64,000 nucleotides of DNA from Streptomyces camelliae (GCF_027625935.1 NZ_CP115300.1:6076001-6140000); one strand, 5' to 3'. Numbered from the stretch's first letter, positions 35,198 to 44,758 are shown. The notes: a model not told the origin generated them from the letters alone. Made by a program: numbers and translations.

Positions 35198-37159
35198 ATG
35201 TCTGTCGAGTCGGTGTTCCCGCAGCTCGAAGCCCTGCTCCCGCATGTGCAGAAGCCGATCCAGTACGTGGGCGGCGAGCTGAACTCCACCGTCAAGGAGT
35301 GGGACAGCTGCGACGTCCGCTGGGCCCTCATGTACCCGGACGCGTACGAGGTCGGCCTGCCCAACCAGGGCGTCATGATCCTCTACGAGGTGCTCAACGA
35401 GCAGGAGGGCGTCCTCGCCGAGCGCACCTACAGCGTGTGGCCGGACCTGGAGGCGCTGATGCGCGAGCACCGCGTCCCGCAGTTCACGGTCGACACCCAC
35501 CGCCCGGTGAAGGCCTTCGACGTGTTCGGCCTGTCCTTCTCCACGGAGCTGGGCTACACCAACATGCTGACGGCGCTGGACCTGGCGGGCATCCCCCTGG
35601 AGTCCAAGGACCGCGGCCTCGACGACCCGATCGTCCTGGCGGGCGGCCACGCGGCCTTCAACCCCGAGCCGATCGCGGACTTCATCGACGCGGCGATCAT
35701 CGGCGACGGCGAGCAGGCCGTCCTCGACATGACGAAGATCATCCGTGAGTGGAAGGCCGAAGGCCGCCCGGGCGGCCGCGAGGAGGTCCTCTTCCGCCTG
35801 GCGAGGACCGGCGGGGTCTACATCCCGGCGTTCTACGACGTCGAGTACCTGCCGGACGGCCGTATCGCCCGCGTCGTACCGAACAAGAGCGGTGTCCCCT
35901 GGCGGGTCAGCAAGCACACCGTGATGGACCTGGACGAGTGGCCGTACCCCAAGCAGCCCCTCGTCCCCCTGGCCGAGACGGTCCATGAGCGCATGTCGGT
36001 GGAGATCTTCCGCGGCTGCACGCGCGGCTGCCGCTTCTGCCAGGCGGGCATGATCACCCGCCCGGTGCGCGAGCGGTCGATCACGGGCATCGGCGAGATG
36101 GTCGACAAGGGCCTGAAGGCGACGGGCTTCGAGGAGGTGGGCCTCCTCTCCCTGTCCTCGGCGGACCACTCGGAGATCGGCGACATCGCCAAGGGCCTGG
36201 CGGACAGGTACGAGGACGACAAGATCGGCCTGTCTCTCCCCTCCACCCGGGTCGACGCGTTCAACGTCGACCTGGCCAACGAACTGACGCGCAACGGCCG
36301 CCGCTCCGGCCTGACCTTCGCTCCCGAAGGCGGCTCGGAGCGCATGCGCAAGGTCATCAACAAGATGGTCTCGGAAGAGGACCTCATCCGGACGGTCGCG
36401 ACGGCCTACGGCAACGGCTGGCGCCAGGTGAAGCTGTACTTCATGTGCGGCCTCCCCACCGAGACCGACGACGACGTCCTCCAGATCGCCGACATGGCGA
36501 CGCACGTCATCCAGAAGGGCCGCGAGGTCTCGGGCTCGAACGATATCCGCTGCACGGTCTCGATCGGCGGCTTCGTCCCCAAGCCCCACACTCCCTTCCA
36601 GTGGGCCCCGCAGCTCTCGGCGGAGGAGACGGACGCGCGCCTGGCCAAGCTCCGGGACAAGATTCGCGGCGACAAGAAGTACGGCCGCTCGATCGGCTTC
36701 CGCTACCACGACGGCAAGCCGGGCATCGTCGAAGGCCTCCTCTCCCGCGGCGACCGCCGCACCGGCGCGGTCATCCGCGCGGTCTACGACGACGGCGGCC
36801 GCTTCGACGGCTGGCGCGAGCACTTCTCCTACAACCGCTGGATGGCCTGCGCCGACAAGGCGCTGGCTCCGTTCGGCATCGACGTCGACTGGTACACCAC
36901 CCGCGAGCGCAGCTACGAGGAGGTCCTGCCCTGGGACCACCTCGACTCCGGCCTGGACAAGGACTGGCTCTGGGAGGACTGGCAGGACGCCCTCGACGAG
37001 ACAGAGGTCGAGGACTGCCGCTGGACGCCGTGCTTCGATTGTGGTGTCTGTCCGCAGATGGACACCCATATCCAGATCGGCCCCACAGGCAAGAAGCTGC
37101 TGCCGTTGACGGTCAAGAACGCCGGTCCGGCGCCGGCTTCGAGCGGTCACGCGCACTGA
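35198..37159 (+). CDS. B12-binding-domain radical SAM protein, TIGR03960 type
   Basis: 653 residues. A B12-binding-like N-terminal region (YPDAYEVGLPNQGVMILYEVLN; GLSFSTELGYTNMLTALDLAG) precedes a radical SAM core with the cluster motif C274-x3-C278-x2-C281 (CTRGCRFCQAG). GLTFAPEGGSERMRKVINK and a C-terminal FDCGVCPQ cluster-like motif follow. In actinobacteria and other phyla its gene is normally beside a DUF2344 (TIGR03936) gene upstream of RNase E/G. Here that partner lies 16.6 kb away, beyond the island. A role in RNA or ribosomal-protein modification is often proposed but is not established. Confidence 0.93.
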   Translation: MSVESVFPQLEALLPHVQKPIQYVGGELNSTVKEWDSCDVRWALMYPDAYEVGLPNQGVMILYEVLNEQEGVLAERTYSVWPDLEALMREHRVPQFTVDTHRPVKAFDVFGLSFSTELGYTNMLTALDLAGIPLESKDRGLDDPIVLAGGHAAFNPEPIADFIDAAIIGDGEQAVLDMTKIIREWKAEGRPGGREEVLFRLARTGGVYIPAFYDVEYLPDGRIARVVPNKSGVPWRVSKHTVMDLDEWPYPKQPLVPLAETVHERMSVEIFRGCTRGCRFCQAGMITRPVRERSITGIGEMVDKGLKATGFEEVGLLSLSSADHSEIGDIAKGLADRYEDDKIGLSLPSTRVDAFNVDLANELTRNGRRSGLTFAPEGGSERMRKVINKMVSEEDLIRTVATAYGNGWRQVKLYFMCGLPTETDDDVLQIADMATHVIQKGREVSGSNDIRCTVSIGGFVPKPHTPFQWAPQLSAEETDARLAKLRDKIRGDKKYGRSIGFRYHDGKPGIVEGLLSRGDRRTGAVIRAVYDDGGRFDGWREHFSYNRWMACADKALAPFGIDVDWYTTRERSYEEVLPWDHLDSGLDKDWLWEDWQDALDETEVEDCRWTPCFDCGVCPQMDTHIQIGPTGKKLLPLTVKNAGPAPASSGHAH

Positions 37160-37181
37160 GGCGGGCGAGGCACTCGATCGG

Positions 37182-37346
37182 GTGACCGAGGCGCTGGCGG
37201 GGGTGAGCGAGGAGGAGGTGGCAGTTGCGCTGGCTGCGGTCGGCGCTTCTGTCCCTTGCTCGCCGGTGCCGATGGCGTCCTCTCGGACGCTGTTGCCGGG
37301 TCCTGGAAGTACCCCGTACATCGTTTTCGAGGCGGAGTGGGTCTGA
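37182..37346 (+). CDS. Possible small or truncated ORF at the island's left edge
   Basis: A 54-residue frame from GTG 37182 to TGA 37346, beginning VTEALAGVSEEEVAVALAAV and ending TPYIVFEAEWV. Codon use is coding-like at first and then weaker. It starts 23 bases after the radical SAM stop. It may be a fragment of a gene lost when the island entered, or chance. No homolog is recognised. Confidence 0.3.
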   Translation: MTEALAGVSEEEVAVALAAVGASVPCSPVPMASSRTLLPGPGSTPYIVFEAEWV

Positions 37347-37790
37347 GGGACATGCCGGCTTGCGGGAGGGGTCGACCCCCGAGCCTCCTTTCCTGATGGG
37401 ATGAGGGCTCGTGGGTGTGCGGTGGCAGGGGCCGACTCGATTGGATCTGTAAGGCCTTCAACTCAGCTGAGTGACAACTGCTTGCACTGGATTCAAGCAC
37501 CCGGTTGCGCTCTGCTCCGCCGGGTGGGCTCCCCCCGGCGCCGCTCCTGCGTCGGCCCGCTCCACCCCGACTGCGCCGACGCCCGCCCACACTTGGATGG
37601 GCCAAGGCCGTGCGGTCGACCACACCCGCTATCCGCCGAGCTGCTACGAGCCCTCCGCGGGGATCAGCCGGTGGCCGTCGGCATGCACGTCTTCGGACCA
37701 CCCGGTACCGTCAATTACGCGCGTTCCGCCAAGATCGCCGCGGCGTCGCCCGGGGAGGCAGCCGTCGATTCGGCAGAGGAACAGGATCAT
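37347..37790. other. Intergenic region ahead of the tandem hydrolases
   Basis: 444 bases. CTCAGCTGAG (a perfect 10-base palindrome near 37462) and CTTG...CAAG arms around GCACTGGATT (near 37481-37497) are possible regulatory sites. A coding-like stretch in the hydrolase frame (about 37620-37790) has no start with a ribosome site and is left unassigned. Confidence 0.35.
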
Positions 37791-39356
37791 ATGGCAGAGC
37801 ATGGCCTCCGTAACGGGGCGGCAGCTGCCGGGGCGGCGCTGGCCCTTCTGGCAGTACTCGGCCCGGTGTCGGCGGGCGCCGCATCACGGCACACCATTCC
37901 CGGCGATGTCACCGGGCCCGGCACGACCGACGCGTCCCGCTTCCTGCCGGGCCCCTGCCCCCGGACACCTGAACCGATCAAAGCGCTGACCACCGCCCGG
38001 TGCGGTGTCCTGGAGGTTCCGGAGAGCCGTGCACGTCCCAGGGGCCGGACCATCCGGCTGGCCGTGGCGGTCATCCCGGCCACCTCGGCGAAGCCGGCCC
38101 AGGACCCCGTCGTGTTCATGTCGGGCGGCCCCGGTGGCGAAACGTTCGGCGACATCCCTTTCCTGGTCGACTCCGGCCTGAACCGGGATCGCGACCTGAT
38201 CATCATGGCCCAGCGCGGCAATCTGTACGACAAGCCCAACCTCGCCTGCCCGGAGCTGGACGGCTTCTACGCCAAGTCCGTGGGGCTTCCCTCCTATGCG
38301 CCGCAGACTGAACAGCTCATGCTCAAGGCGGTGAAGCGGTGCCGGGACCACCTGACGTCCGGCGGAATCGACCTGAGTGCCTACAACAGCACCGAGAACG
38401 CCGCCGACTTCGCCGACCTGCGCACGGCGCTCGGCATCAAGCAGTGGAACGTCTACGGCCACTCCTACGGCAGTGACCTGGCTACGACCTACCTGCGCCT
38501 GCACCTCCAGGGAATCCGCGCGGTGGCGCTCGACTCCTTCACCCCTCCGCAGTCCGTCTCCCTGCCGTTCGCCTGGGCCGGCGCCAAGGAAGGCCTCGAC
38601 AACCTCTTCAAAGCCTGCGCAGCCGAGCCCCGCTGCAAGAGCCGCTACCCGAACCTCGCGCGCACCCTGAACGAGCAGGTGACCAAGCTGGAGGTCAAGC
38701 CCCTGACACTGAATGTCCGACCACCACAGGGCGGAGACCCCGTGAAGGTCGTCCTCGACGGCGGCGCACTGGTGAACGTGCTGGTCGCCAAGGCGATCCC
38801 GCTCGTAGATGTGCCGGCGGCGATCGAGGAACTCGGCCGCGGACATCCTGAGCGCTTCGCCCGGGCCCGCGCCTCCGGCTCGGTCCAGGTCGTCGGTCAG
38901 ATGGCCTACGGTCTGACGAATTCGGTGGTGTGCAGTGAGTGGGTGCCGGGTCACCCGGCGTCCGACGTGTTGAACGCGGGCCGCCGGGCCTTCCCCGACT
39001 GGCCCGACTCCGTCCTGGCCCAGGCGCCTCAACTGACCTTCCAGAACCAGGTGTGCCGCCTCTGGAACGTCCCGGACCGCACCGCCACACAGCGGGTCGC
39101 TCCCGTCAGCTCGGTGCCGACGCTCTTTCTCAACGGGACGTTCGACATGAAGACCGGGGCGAGCTGGGCGCAGAAGACGGCCCGCACGCTGCCACGCTCG
39201 ACGACCGTCGAGGTGCCCGGGATCGGGCACTGGGTGGTCCCGCAGTCGCCCTGCGCCCAGAAAGTGCTGGCATCCTTCTTCACCCGCCCGACCGCGCCCG
39301 ACACCGGCTGCGTGGCGAGCCTGAGATGGGAACCGTTCACGATCACCCCGAAGTGA
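37791..39356 (+). CDS. Secreted alpha/beta-hydrolase, tripeptidyl-aminopeptidase-like (S33/TAP)
   Basis: 521 residues from ATG 37791. A signal peptide (AAAAGAALALLAVLGPVSAGAAS) leads into an alpha/beta-hydrolase fold. The nucleophile is Ser225 in GHSYGS, preceded by the oxyanion region MSGGPGGETF and DLIIMAQRG. The acid is probably in LFLNGTFDMKTG, and the His in EVPGIGHWV. The C-terminal TAP-like domain with paired Cys fits extracellular exopeptidases or esterases of Streptomyces. A close paralog follows 12 bases downstream. Confidence 0.87.
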   Translation: MAEHGLRNGAAAAGAALALLAVLGPVSAGAASRHTIPGDVTGPGTTDASRFLPGPCPRTPEPIKALTTARCGVLEVPESRARPRGRTIRLAVAVIPATSAKPAQDPVVFMSGGPGGETFGDIPFLVDSGLNRDRDLIIMAQRGNLYDKPNLACPELDGFYAKSVGLPSYAPQTEQLMLKAVKRCRDHLTSGGIDLSAYNSTENAADFADLRTALGIKQWNVYGHSYGSDLATTYLRLHLQGIRAVALDSFTPPQSVSLPFAWAGAKEGLDNLFKACAAEPRCKSRYPNLARTLNEQVTKLEVKPLTLNVRPPQGGDPVKVVLDGGALVNVLVAKAIPLVDVPAAIEELGRGHPERFARARASGSVQVVGQMAYGLTNSVVCSEWVPGHPASDVLNAGRRAFPDWPDSVLAQAPQLTFQNQVCRLWNVPDRTATQRVAPVSSVPTLFLNGTFDMKTGASWAQKTARTLPRSTTVEVPGIGHWVVPQSPCAQKVLASFFTRPTAPDTGCVASLRWEPFTITPK

Positions 39357-39368
39357 CCGGGAGGACAG

Positions 39369-41006
39369 ATGGCAGGGCCACACGTGCGACGGTTGCGTAC
39401 CAGGTCGGTCGCAGCGGCGACCGGGATCCTTGTCACCGGTCTACTGGCGGCGCCGGCGAGCCCGCAAGAGGAGACGCCCGGCGGAGCGAGCGGCACGGTC
39501 GCCCGCACTGTGGGCGACGCCCGCTTCGAGCCGGGTCCCTGCCCGAAGACGCCGGAGCCGACAGCCGTGTTGAAAGGGGCCCGGTGCGGAACGCTCAGCG
39601 TGCCTGAGAACCGTGCCAAGGCGAACAGCCGGAGGATCACCCTGGGGGTCGCGATCGTCCCGGCGGCGGTCGGAAACCCGAAGCGCGACCCGATCGTGTG
39701 GCTCGCCGGCGGACCCGGCGACGACGCCGTGGGCGAGGCCAAGATGGCCATCGACGGCGGTCTGAACCGCGACCGGGATGTGATCTTCATGTCCCAGCGG
39801 GGAACGTACTCGGCCGACCCGGTCCTCACGTGCCGCACCATCGACGAGTTCAACGCACGTGTCGTCGGCCTCGTCTACGACGCCCGGACCACCGAGCGCC
39901 GACACGTCGCGGCGACCCGTAGCTGCCGCGACCGACTGGCCGACCGCGGCGTCGATCTCGCCGCCTACAACGACATCGAGAGCGCGGCCGACTACGCCGA
40001 CCTGCGCCGGACGCTGAACATCCCGCACTGGAACGTCTACGGCATCTCCTACGGCACCCACCTGGCTCTCGTCTACATGCGCGATCACCCGGAGGGAATC
40101 CGCTCGGTCGGCATCGACGGCATCCTGCCACCGTCCCGGGCTGGATCGGCACTGGCCTGGAGCAGTGCCAAGCAGGGCTTCGACGGCCTGTTCAAGGCCT
40201 GCGCGGAGCAGCCCGCCTGCAACCGCCGCTACCCGAACCTGTCCGCCACTTTCGATCGCCTGGTCCGCGACCTGGAATCCAAGCCGGTCACCACCACCGT
40301 CACGCCCCCCGGCAGCCCCAAACCGGTCAAGGTGGTACTGGACGGCGGAGCGCTGGTCAACTGGATGACGTCCGCCACCCACGTGGCCCCCAGCGTCCCC
40401 CGTTCCATCGACGAGCTGGCCCACGGCAAACCGCAGCGGATCGCCGAACAGTGGGCGAGCGGCAGGATCAACCCGCAGATCTTCGGCCGGATCTCCCACG
40501 GTCTCGCCTACGGCGTCTTCTGCAGCCAGTGGGTGCCGTACGAGACCGAGGCGGAAGCCGCGCGGGGCGGCCAGGCAACGTTCCCGACGTTCCCCCGCTC
40601 GGTCCTGGCCCAGGCCCCGCAGCTCACCTTTCTCCGGTCGGACTGCGAAGCCTGGCGCGTTCCCGCTGCCCCACGCCCGGTACGGGACGTCACACGGAGC
40701 GACATTCCCACCCTCGCCCTGTCGGGTGGCTTCGACTCCCAGACCGGCGCCGACAACGGCCCGTACGTGGCTCGCACCCTGCCCCGGGCCACCGTCGTCA
40801 CGGTCCCATACGAACCCCACGTGGTCTTCGCCAAGTCGAAGTGCGCCCAGTCCATCGCCCTCTCCTTCTTCGACACCCCGACGTCCCCGAACACCGGCTG
40901 CCTCAAGGACCTCAAGCCCCCGAAGTTCGAGATCGCCCCGGCGCGTGAGTCCATGGGCCTGGCGGCGTGGAGGGTTCAACCCGGCCGAGTTACGGGACGT
41001 TCCTGA
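39369..41006 (+). CDS. Secreted alpha/beta-hydrolase, tandem paralog (S33/TAP)
   Basis: 545 residues from ATG 39369 behind GGGAGGA. Same plan as the gene before it: signal peptide (VAAATGILVTGLLAAPAS), PGPCPKTPEP and GARCGTLSVPENR blocks, WLAGGPGDD, nucleophile Ser227 in GISYGT, acid in ALSGGFDSQTGADN and His in VPYEPHVVF. The two are clearly duplicates that have diverged, probably with different substrate preference. The last ~18 residues (after IAPARES) exceed the paralog's end and may be read-through. Confidence 0.87.
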   Translation: MAGPHVRRLRTRSVAAATGILVTGLLAAPASPQEETPGGASGTVARTVGDARFEPGPCPKTPEPTAVLKGARCGTLSVPENRAKANSRRITLGVAIVPAAVGNPKRDPIVWLAGGPGDDAVGEAKMAIDGGLNRDRDVIFMSQRGTYSADPVLTCRTIDEFNARVVGLVYDARTTERRHVAATRSCRDRLADRGVDLAAYNDIESAADYADLRRTLNIPHWNVYGISYGTHLALVYMRDHPEGIRSVGIDGILPPSRAGSALAWSSAKQGFDGLFKACAEQPACNRRYPNLSATFDRLVRDLESKPVTTTVTPPGSPKPVKVVLDGGALVNWMTSATHVAPSVPRSIDELAHGKPQRIAEQWASGRINPQIFGRISHGLAYGVFCSQWVPYETEAEAARGGQATFPTFPRSVLAQAPQLTFLRSDCEAWRVPAAPRPVRDVTRSDIPTLALSGGFDSQTGADNGPYVARTLPRATVVTVPYEPHVVFAKSKCAQSIALSFFDTPTSPNTGCLKDLKPPKFEIAPARESMGLAAWRVQPGRVTGRS

Positions 41007-41042
41007 CTTTTGGCACTCGATGGCGATACGCGTGGGCCATGG

Positions 41043-43064
41043 TCATCTGGACTGGACGCTGGTCTGGGTTGGGCAGGCGGTTGTGCCGGTGGCTGTCGGG
41101 CGGGCCGGTAGGGGGTTCAGGGGCGTGCAGACGGGTGTGGCGACGCCGATGAGTTCGACCAGGCCGTTGCCGCCGGTGGGTGGGGCGAGTTTGGACCAGT
41201 TGTTGGCCAGCCAGACGTTGCCGGACTGGTCGAGCTGGACGGCGGTGAGGTGCTGGATGGATGGGCTCCGGAAGCCGTCGGGCGGTGACAGCACGGAGCC
41301 GGTGGAGGAACCGGCCGGGCAGGCGCCGGTGTTCACTCCGCACAGGACGGAGACGGAGGGGGCGCCGAAGCCGGCGACCCATACGCGGTCGGATCCGTCG
41401 ATGGCTATGGACCAGGGTGCGATGGCCGTGGGCAGTTTGTGTACGCCTGTGACCGTGCCGTCGGGCCCGAGTTCGGTGACCGAGTTGCTGACGAAGCTGG
41501 GCACCCACACGTTGTTCTTGGAGTCGACGGCGAGTCCGAGTGGCCAGTCGAGTGAGGCGTCTTTGATGGGGGAGAACGAGGTCGGTTTGAAGTCGGGACC
41601 GATGACGGTGACGCTTCCGCCCGCGTGCCCCTTGGGTACGCGCGTGTCCAGGAGTTTCGCCCCGTTGAAGCGGGCGTTGGAGACCCAGGCCCGGCCGTAG
41701 CCGTCGATCTGGAGGGCGAACGGGTGGTCGAGTCCGCCACCGGTGATGGTGATCGCCTTGGCGGGGTCACCGTGGGGGTAGACGATCACGCTTCCCTTGC
41801 CGGGGTTGCCCTTGAGGCCGTAGAAATTGGCGATCCAGATGTTGCCCTTCTGGTCGACCGCAGTGCCCTGGGGGTGGTTCAGGTCGCCGTTCTTGAATCC
41901 CGTGCTGGGTGACAGCGGTTTCCCGGACGGCGAGTATTTCGCCATGGCGTCGCCGGCGTAGCTGGGCACCCAGACGGAGCCCTGATGGTCGATGGCGAGG
42001 CCCCAGGCGCCCGCCTTCATGCCGCCACCGCTGATGGGGCTGTTGAAAATCGGGTTGCCCACGGGGTCCTGCACGGTGACATAGGGGCTGGGGTTTCGCG
42101 TCCCGGGCAGCCAGTTGTCGGCGGCCCAGATGTTGCCCTTGGCGTCGACGGCGATCCGGCCGGGGGCGTAGACCTTCGGAGCGGTGTAGTGCAGCGCCAG
42201 AACCCAGGCCGCCGGGGCCGCGGTGAGCGCAGGGCTGTAGGTGTGCGCAGCTCCGGCGAGGGCGTACAGCTTGCTGGTGGCCAGCCTCGGGTTACGGGCG
42301 AGGTTGAGCACCGCCCCCGCCGTGTCACCGGGAGCGCTGCCGCGCTGCGGAGTTGCCAGGTGCAGCATGTCGTGACATCGCCCGGTGTCCGCTCCCGGTG
42401 CGCAGAGCGAGACAAGGTTCGCCAGGGTGCCCAGGGTGGCCAGGGTGTCGTTCTTGCTGCCGTTGTTCTGGTCGGTGACGACCTTGCCGGGCTTGCCCGT
42501 TGCCGGGTCGGCGAGGTTGTAGGACGTGGCCGCGGCATTCTCCAGGCCGGGGCTCGGCCCGCTCACGCCATGCTGGTCGGTGAACTGGGCCAGTGCGTAC
42601 GTGGCGGCGACGGTGGTGAACTCGTTCACCGTGACCGCGGATTCGGAGTGCTGGGCGACGCCGCCTCCGGGGCCGAATCCCACGACGGAGCGCAGACGCA
42701 ACGACCTGTCGCCCTGGGGTGCGGCTTCGACGTACAGCACGGAAGCCGTGCCCCGGCCGGGCCGGATCTGGAAGGCTCCGTTGGCGTCGGTCGTGGCGTG
42801 CCCCAGCGTCCGGACGCCTTGCCGGTCACCGGCGAAGAGGGTGATGGTGGCGTGGGGCAGCGGCTTTCCCGCGCTGGTGACTGTTCCGTGCAACGGGGCC
42901 GGTGTGCTGGGGGGCGTGGCTGAGGGAAGTCCCGTCAGAGCCAGGGCCAAGGTGCCCGATGCCGCGAGGGCGATGCCTGAGCGGTGCCGCGAGAACTCCG
43001 TCCTTCCAACGCCGCACGAGAATCGCCGTGTTGCTCTGCGGAGGCGAATGGTGAGGGGAAGCAA
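41043..43064 (-). CDS. Secreted beta-propeller protein (NHL / virginiamycin-B-lyase-like repeats)
   Basis: 673 residues. A signal sequence (SGIALAASGTLALALTGLPSA) is followed by a carboxypeptidase-regulatory-like beta-sandwich (about 55-115; HGTVTSAGKPLPHATITLFAGD). A helical segment comes next, then repeated blades from about residue 300: IAVDAKGNIWAADNW, LAIDHQGSVWVPSYAG, TAVDQKGNIWIANFYG, LQIDGYGRAWVSNARF, LAVDSKNNVWVPSFVS, IAIDGSDRVWVAGFG, VQLDQSGNVWLANNW. The seven D-x-x-G-x-x-W blades suggest a closed propeller. TTG 43064 is the only start fitting the signal peptide, with GAAAGG nine bases upstream. Function unknown; a binding or lyase role is possible. Confidence 0.82.
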   Translation of the reverse strand: MLPLTIRLRRATRRFSCGVGRTEFSRHRSGIALAASGTLALALTGLPSATPPSTPAPLHGTVTSAGKPLPHATITLFAGDRQGVRTLGHATTDANGAFQIRPGRGTASVLYVEAAPQGDRSLRLRSVVGFGPGGGVAQHSESAVTVNEFTTVAATYALAQFTDQHGVSGPSPGLENAAATSYNLADPATGKPGKVVTDQNNGSKNDTLATLGTLANLVSLCAPGADTGRCHDMLHLATPQRGSAPGDTAGAVLNLARNPRLATSKLYALAGAAHTYSPALTAAPAAWVLALHYTAPKVYAPGRIAVDAKGNIWAADNWLPGTRNPSPYVTVQDPVGNPIFNSPISGGGMKAGAWGLAIDHQGSVWVPSYAGDAMAKYSPSGKPLSPSTGFKNGDLNHPQGTAVDQKGNIWIANFYGLKGNPGKGSVIVYPHGDPAKAITITGGGLDHPFALQIDGYGRAWVSNARFNGAKLLDTRVPKGHAGGSVTVIGPDFKPTSFSPIKDASLDWPLGLAVDSKNNVWVPSFVSNSVTELGPDGTVTGVHKLPTAIAPWSIAIDGSDRVWVAGFGAPSVSVLCGVNTGACPAGSSTGSVLSPPDGFRSPSIQHLTAVQLDQSGNVWLANNWSKLAPPTGGNGLVELIGVATPVCTPLNPLPARPTATGTTACPTQTSVQSR

Positions 43065-43205
43065 GATCGGGGCCTTTCGTCATGCGGCACGGTGCAGAAC
43101 CTCCGCCCACAGGCCGGACGTCTGACGCGCCGACGGGTCTTGCTGAGCGTTCGCAGGGCGCCGTGCCGTAGAGGGCGGGGCGCGCGCTCTGTGTGATCGT
43201 GACCA

Positions 43206-43253
43206 GGGCGTCGGGGCGTCGGGGCGTCGGGGTGTCGGGGTGTCGGGGTGTCG
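43206..43253. repeat. Six tandem 8-bp repeats
   Basis: Three copies of GGGCGTCG followed by three of GGGTGTCG, without interruption, upstream of the propeller gene and downstream of the 148-residue gene. Copy number could vary by slippage. Confidence 0.95.
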
Positions 43254-43265
43254 GCGTCATCCGCC

Positions 43266-43712
43266 CTATGTTTCGGCGTTGTTCGGGTCACGCAGCGTGA
43301 ACCATCCGACCTTGCGGCCGGACAGCCAGATCAGACCCAAGTACAGGTGCGGGCCGACCTGGCGGATCTCATCGCGCACGCCCCCGAACACCAGGGACGT
43401 GTTGGAGTAGTCGATGACGATGCACTCCTGGTCGTCCAGGAGGCTCGGGCCGGGAGCGACCATGGCGACGATGGAGAGGATGTCCATCGGTGTGAGCCGG
43501 TTGCTGAGGTAGCCGTCCGGGCTGAAAACCTTGCCGCGCCACCCGAACAGATGCACCAGGCCGGCGAGCAGCCACGCCCCTTCGGGCCCTGCACCGGGGA
43601 AGATCGCCCGGCCTTCCATCGGGCCTTTCGGGATCTCTCCGGCCGGACTCCTGCGAAACAGTTCCTCAAGCTTCTGATCGTCGGTCTTGAGCAGCTCAGC
43701 TTCTGTCGTCAT
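43266..43712 (-). CDS. Conserved hypothetical protein divergent from the DyP operon
   Basis: 148 residues from ATG 43712-43710, which follows GAGGAAG. It starts TTEAELLKTDDQKLEELFR. Marked positions are GRAIFPGAG, WRGKVFSPDGYLSNRLTP, DDQECIVIDYSNTSLVFGGVRDEIR and GPHLYLGLIWL. The D-Y-S...R-D-E-I-R...LYLG pattern looks like a real small beta-rich domain; I do not recognise its family with confidence. No signal peptide or membrane helix. Its position, divergent from the DyP operon across a repeat-bearing gap, suggests co-regulation. Confidence 0.75.
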   Translation of the reverse strand: MTTEAELLKTDDQKLEELFRRSPAGEIPKGPMEGRAIFPGAGPEGAWLLAGLVHLFGWRGKVFSPDGYLSNRLTPMDILSIVAMVAPGPSLLDDQECIVIDYSNTSLVFGGVRDEIRQVGPHLYLGLIWLSGRKVGWFTLRDPNNAET

Positions 43713-43886
43713 CACGATCTTCCTCGGCCCCGCAACCCTTGTGGTCGTGGACTGGTCTGCACACAACCGGCCCGCCAGGCACACTCAGTGAACGTCTGCT
43801 CGGAAAGCGCCCAACCAGGGAACCAGCTCAGGCAGCGGCGGGGAAGGCGCTCTGAATCGTGACGATGACCAGTCCCACCGCATGAA

Positions 43887-43932
43887 CACCGTGTGGCTGG
43901 TGATACCGGTGATCACCGTGTGGCTTGTGATA
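43887..43932. promoter_or_regulatory. Direct repeats and palindrome in the divergent DyP-operon promoter region
   Basis: CACCGTGTGGCTGGTGATA (43887-43905) recurs with one change at 43914-43932, a 27-base period. Between and into the second copy lies the perfect palindrome GGTGATCACC (43908-43917). The gap 43713-44212 (500 bases) between the divergent genes holds no other recognisable feature, so this is the best candidate for a control site. Confidence 0.5.
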
Positions 43933-44212
43933 TCGCTGCCCTCTTCATGCTGAACCCTTTCGGCACAGCGCACCACCGCTGGCAGCTCTCGGACGCCGCT
44001 GCCCGGCCCTGGAGGCGGCGGCTCGCAGATCGTCTCCGAGGTGGAGTGGGTCCGAGGGTCAGTTCGCGGCTCGGGCACGACGGTTGGGCCTCCTCCCCGG
44101 TTGGGAGCGGGGCCCATCGGTGTTCGACAGCGTGCCGCTCACCAGGAACATTCAGAGGCTGCGTGGGACGATATGAGCGGGTTCCGACCACGGGCTGGCG
44201 GGAGGAACAGGC

Positions 44213-44746
44213 ATGGAGATCAAGCCGCAGGCAGCCGTCATCCCCAAGGAGACCGGGCATCTCGAACAAGGGAAGTACGGGCCCGTCTTCCCGAAGACCC
44301 CGGCGTGCTACGGGTTCACGGTGATCGCGAACGTCAAGCCGGGCCGAGCCGACGCGGTACGCGAGTACGGCTACACGCTGGCCAAGGCGCTGGAGCAAGA
44401 TCCGTATCTGCTCGCGCCGCTGAAGCTGCACTACCTGCGCTGGGTGCTCTTCGACGACGACACGCGGTTCATGTATCAGGGGATCTTCGACACCGATTTC
44501 GACAAGTACACCGAGGACGCCATCGCACTGTTCAGGAAGGCGGGGGTGACCACGGTCTTCGAGAACCTCGAAGGGTTCCCCGAGGACTGGCGGACCAACC
44601 CCGAGGCGTTCGTCAGGTTCGTGCGCGAGCATCAGTGTCCGAGCTTCATCGAGTACGGAGAGTATCCGTACGTGTCGGCAGACGAGATCAAGAAGGCTCT
44701 GCGGATCAAGAGCGCCCTGTCGGACATGCTCGACCAGCTTCAGTGA
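44213..44746 (+). CDS. Uncharacterised protein, first gene of the DyP operon
   Basis: 177 residues from ATG 44213 with GGAGG seven bases upstream. Segments YGFTVIANVKPGRADAVREYG, LHYLRWVLFDDDTRFMYQGIFDTDFDKYTEDAI and TVFENLEGFPEDWRTNPEAFVRFVREH look like a ferredoxin-fold (dimeric alpha-beta barrel) domain, the same general fold that DyP peroxidases are built from. That comparison is by eye. No signal peptide. Twelve bases separate it from the next gene. Confidence 0.75.
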   Translation: MEIKPQAAVIPKETGHLEQGKYGPVFPKTPACYGFTVIANVKPGRADAVREYGYTLAKALEQDPYLLAPLKLHYLRWVLFDDDTRFMYQGIFDTDFDKYTEDAIALFRKAGVTTVFENLEGFPEDWRTNPEAFVRFVREHQCPSFIEYGEYPYVSADEIKKALRIKSALSDMLDQLQ

Positions 44747-44758
44747 GGGCTTGCTGAG

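Noticed and set aside
43206..43253. Tandem repeats considered as a CRISPR array
   Set aside because: The units are only 8 bases with no spacers, and no cas gene is present.
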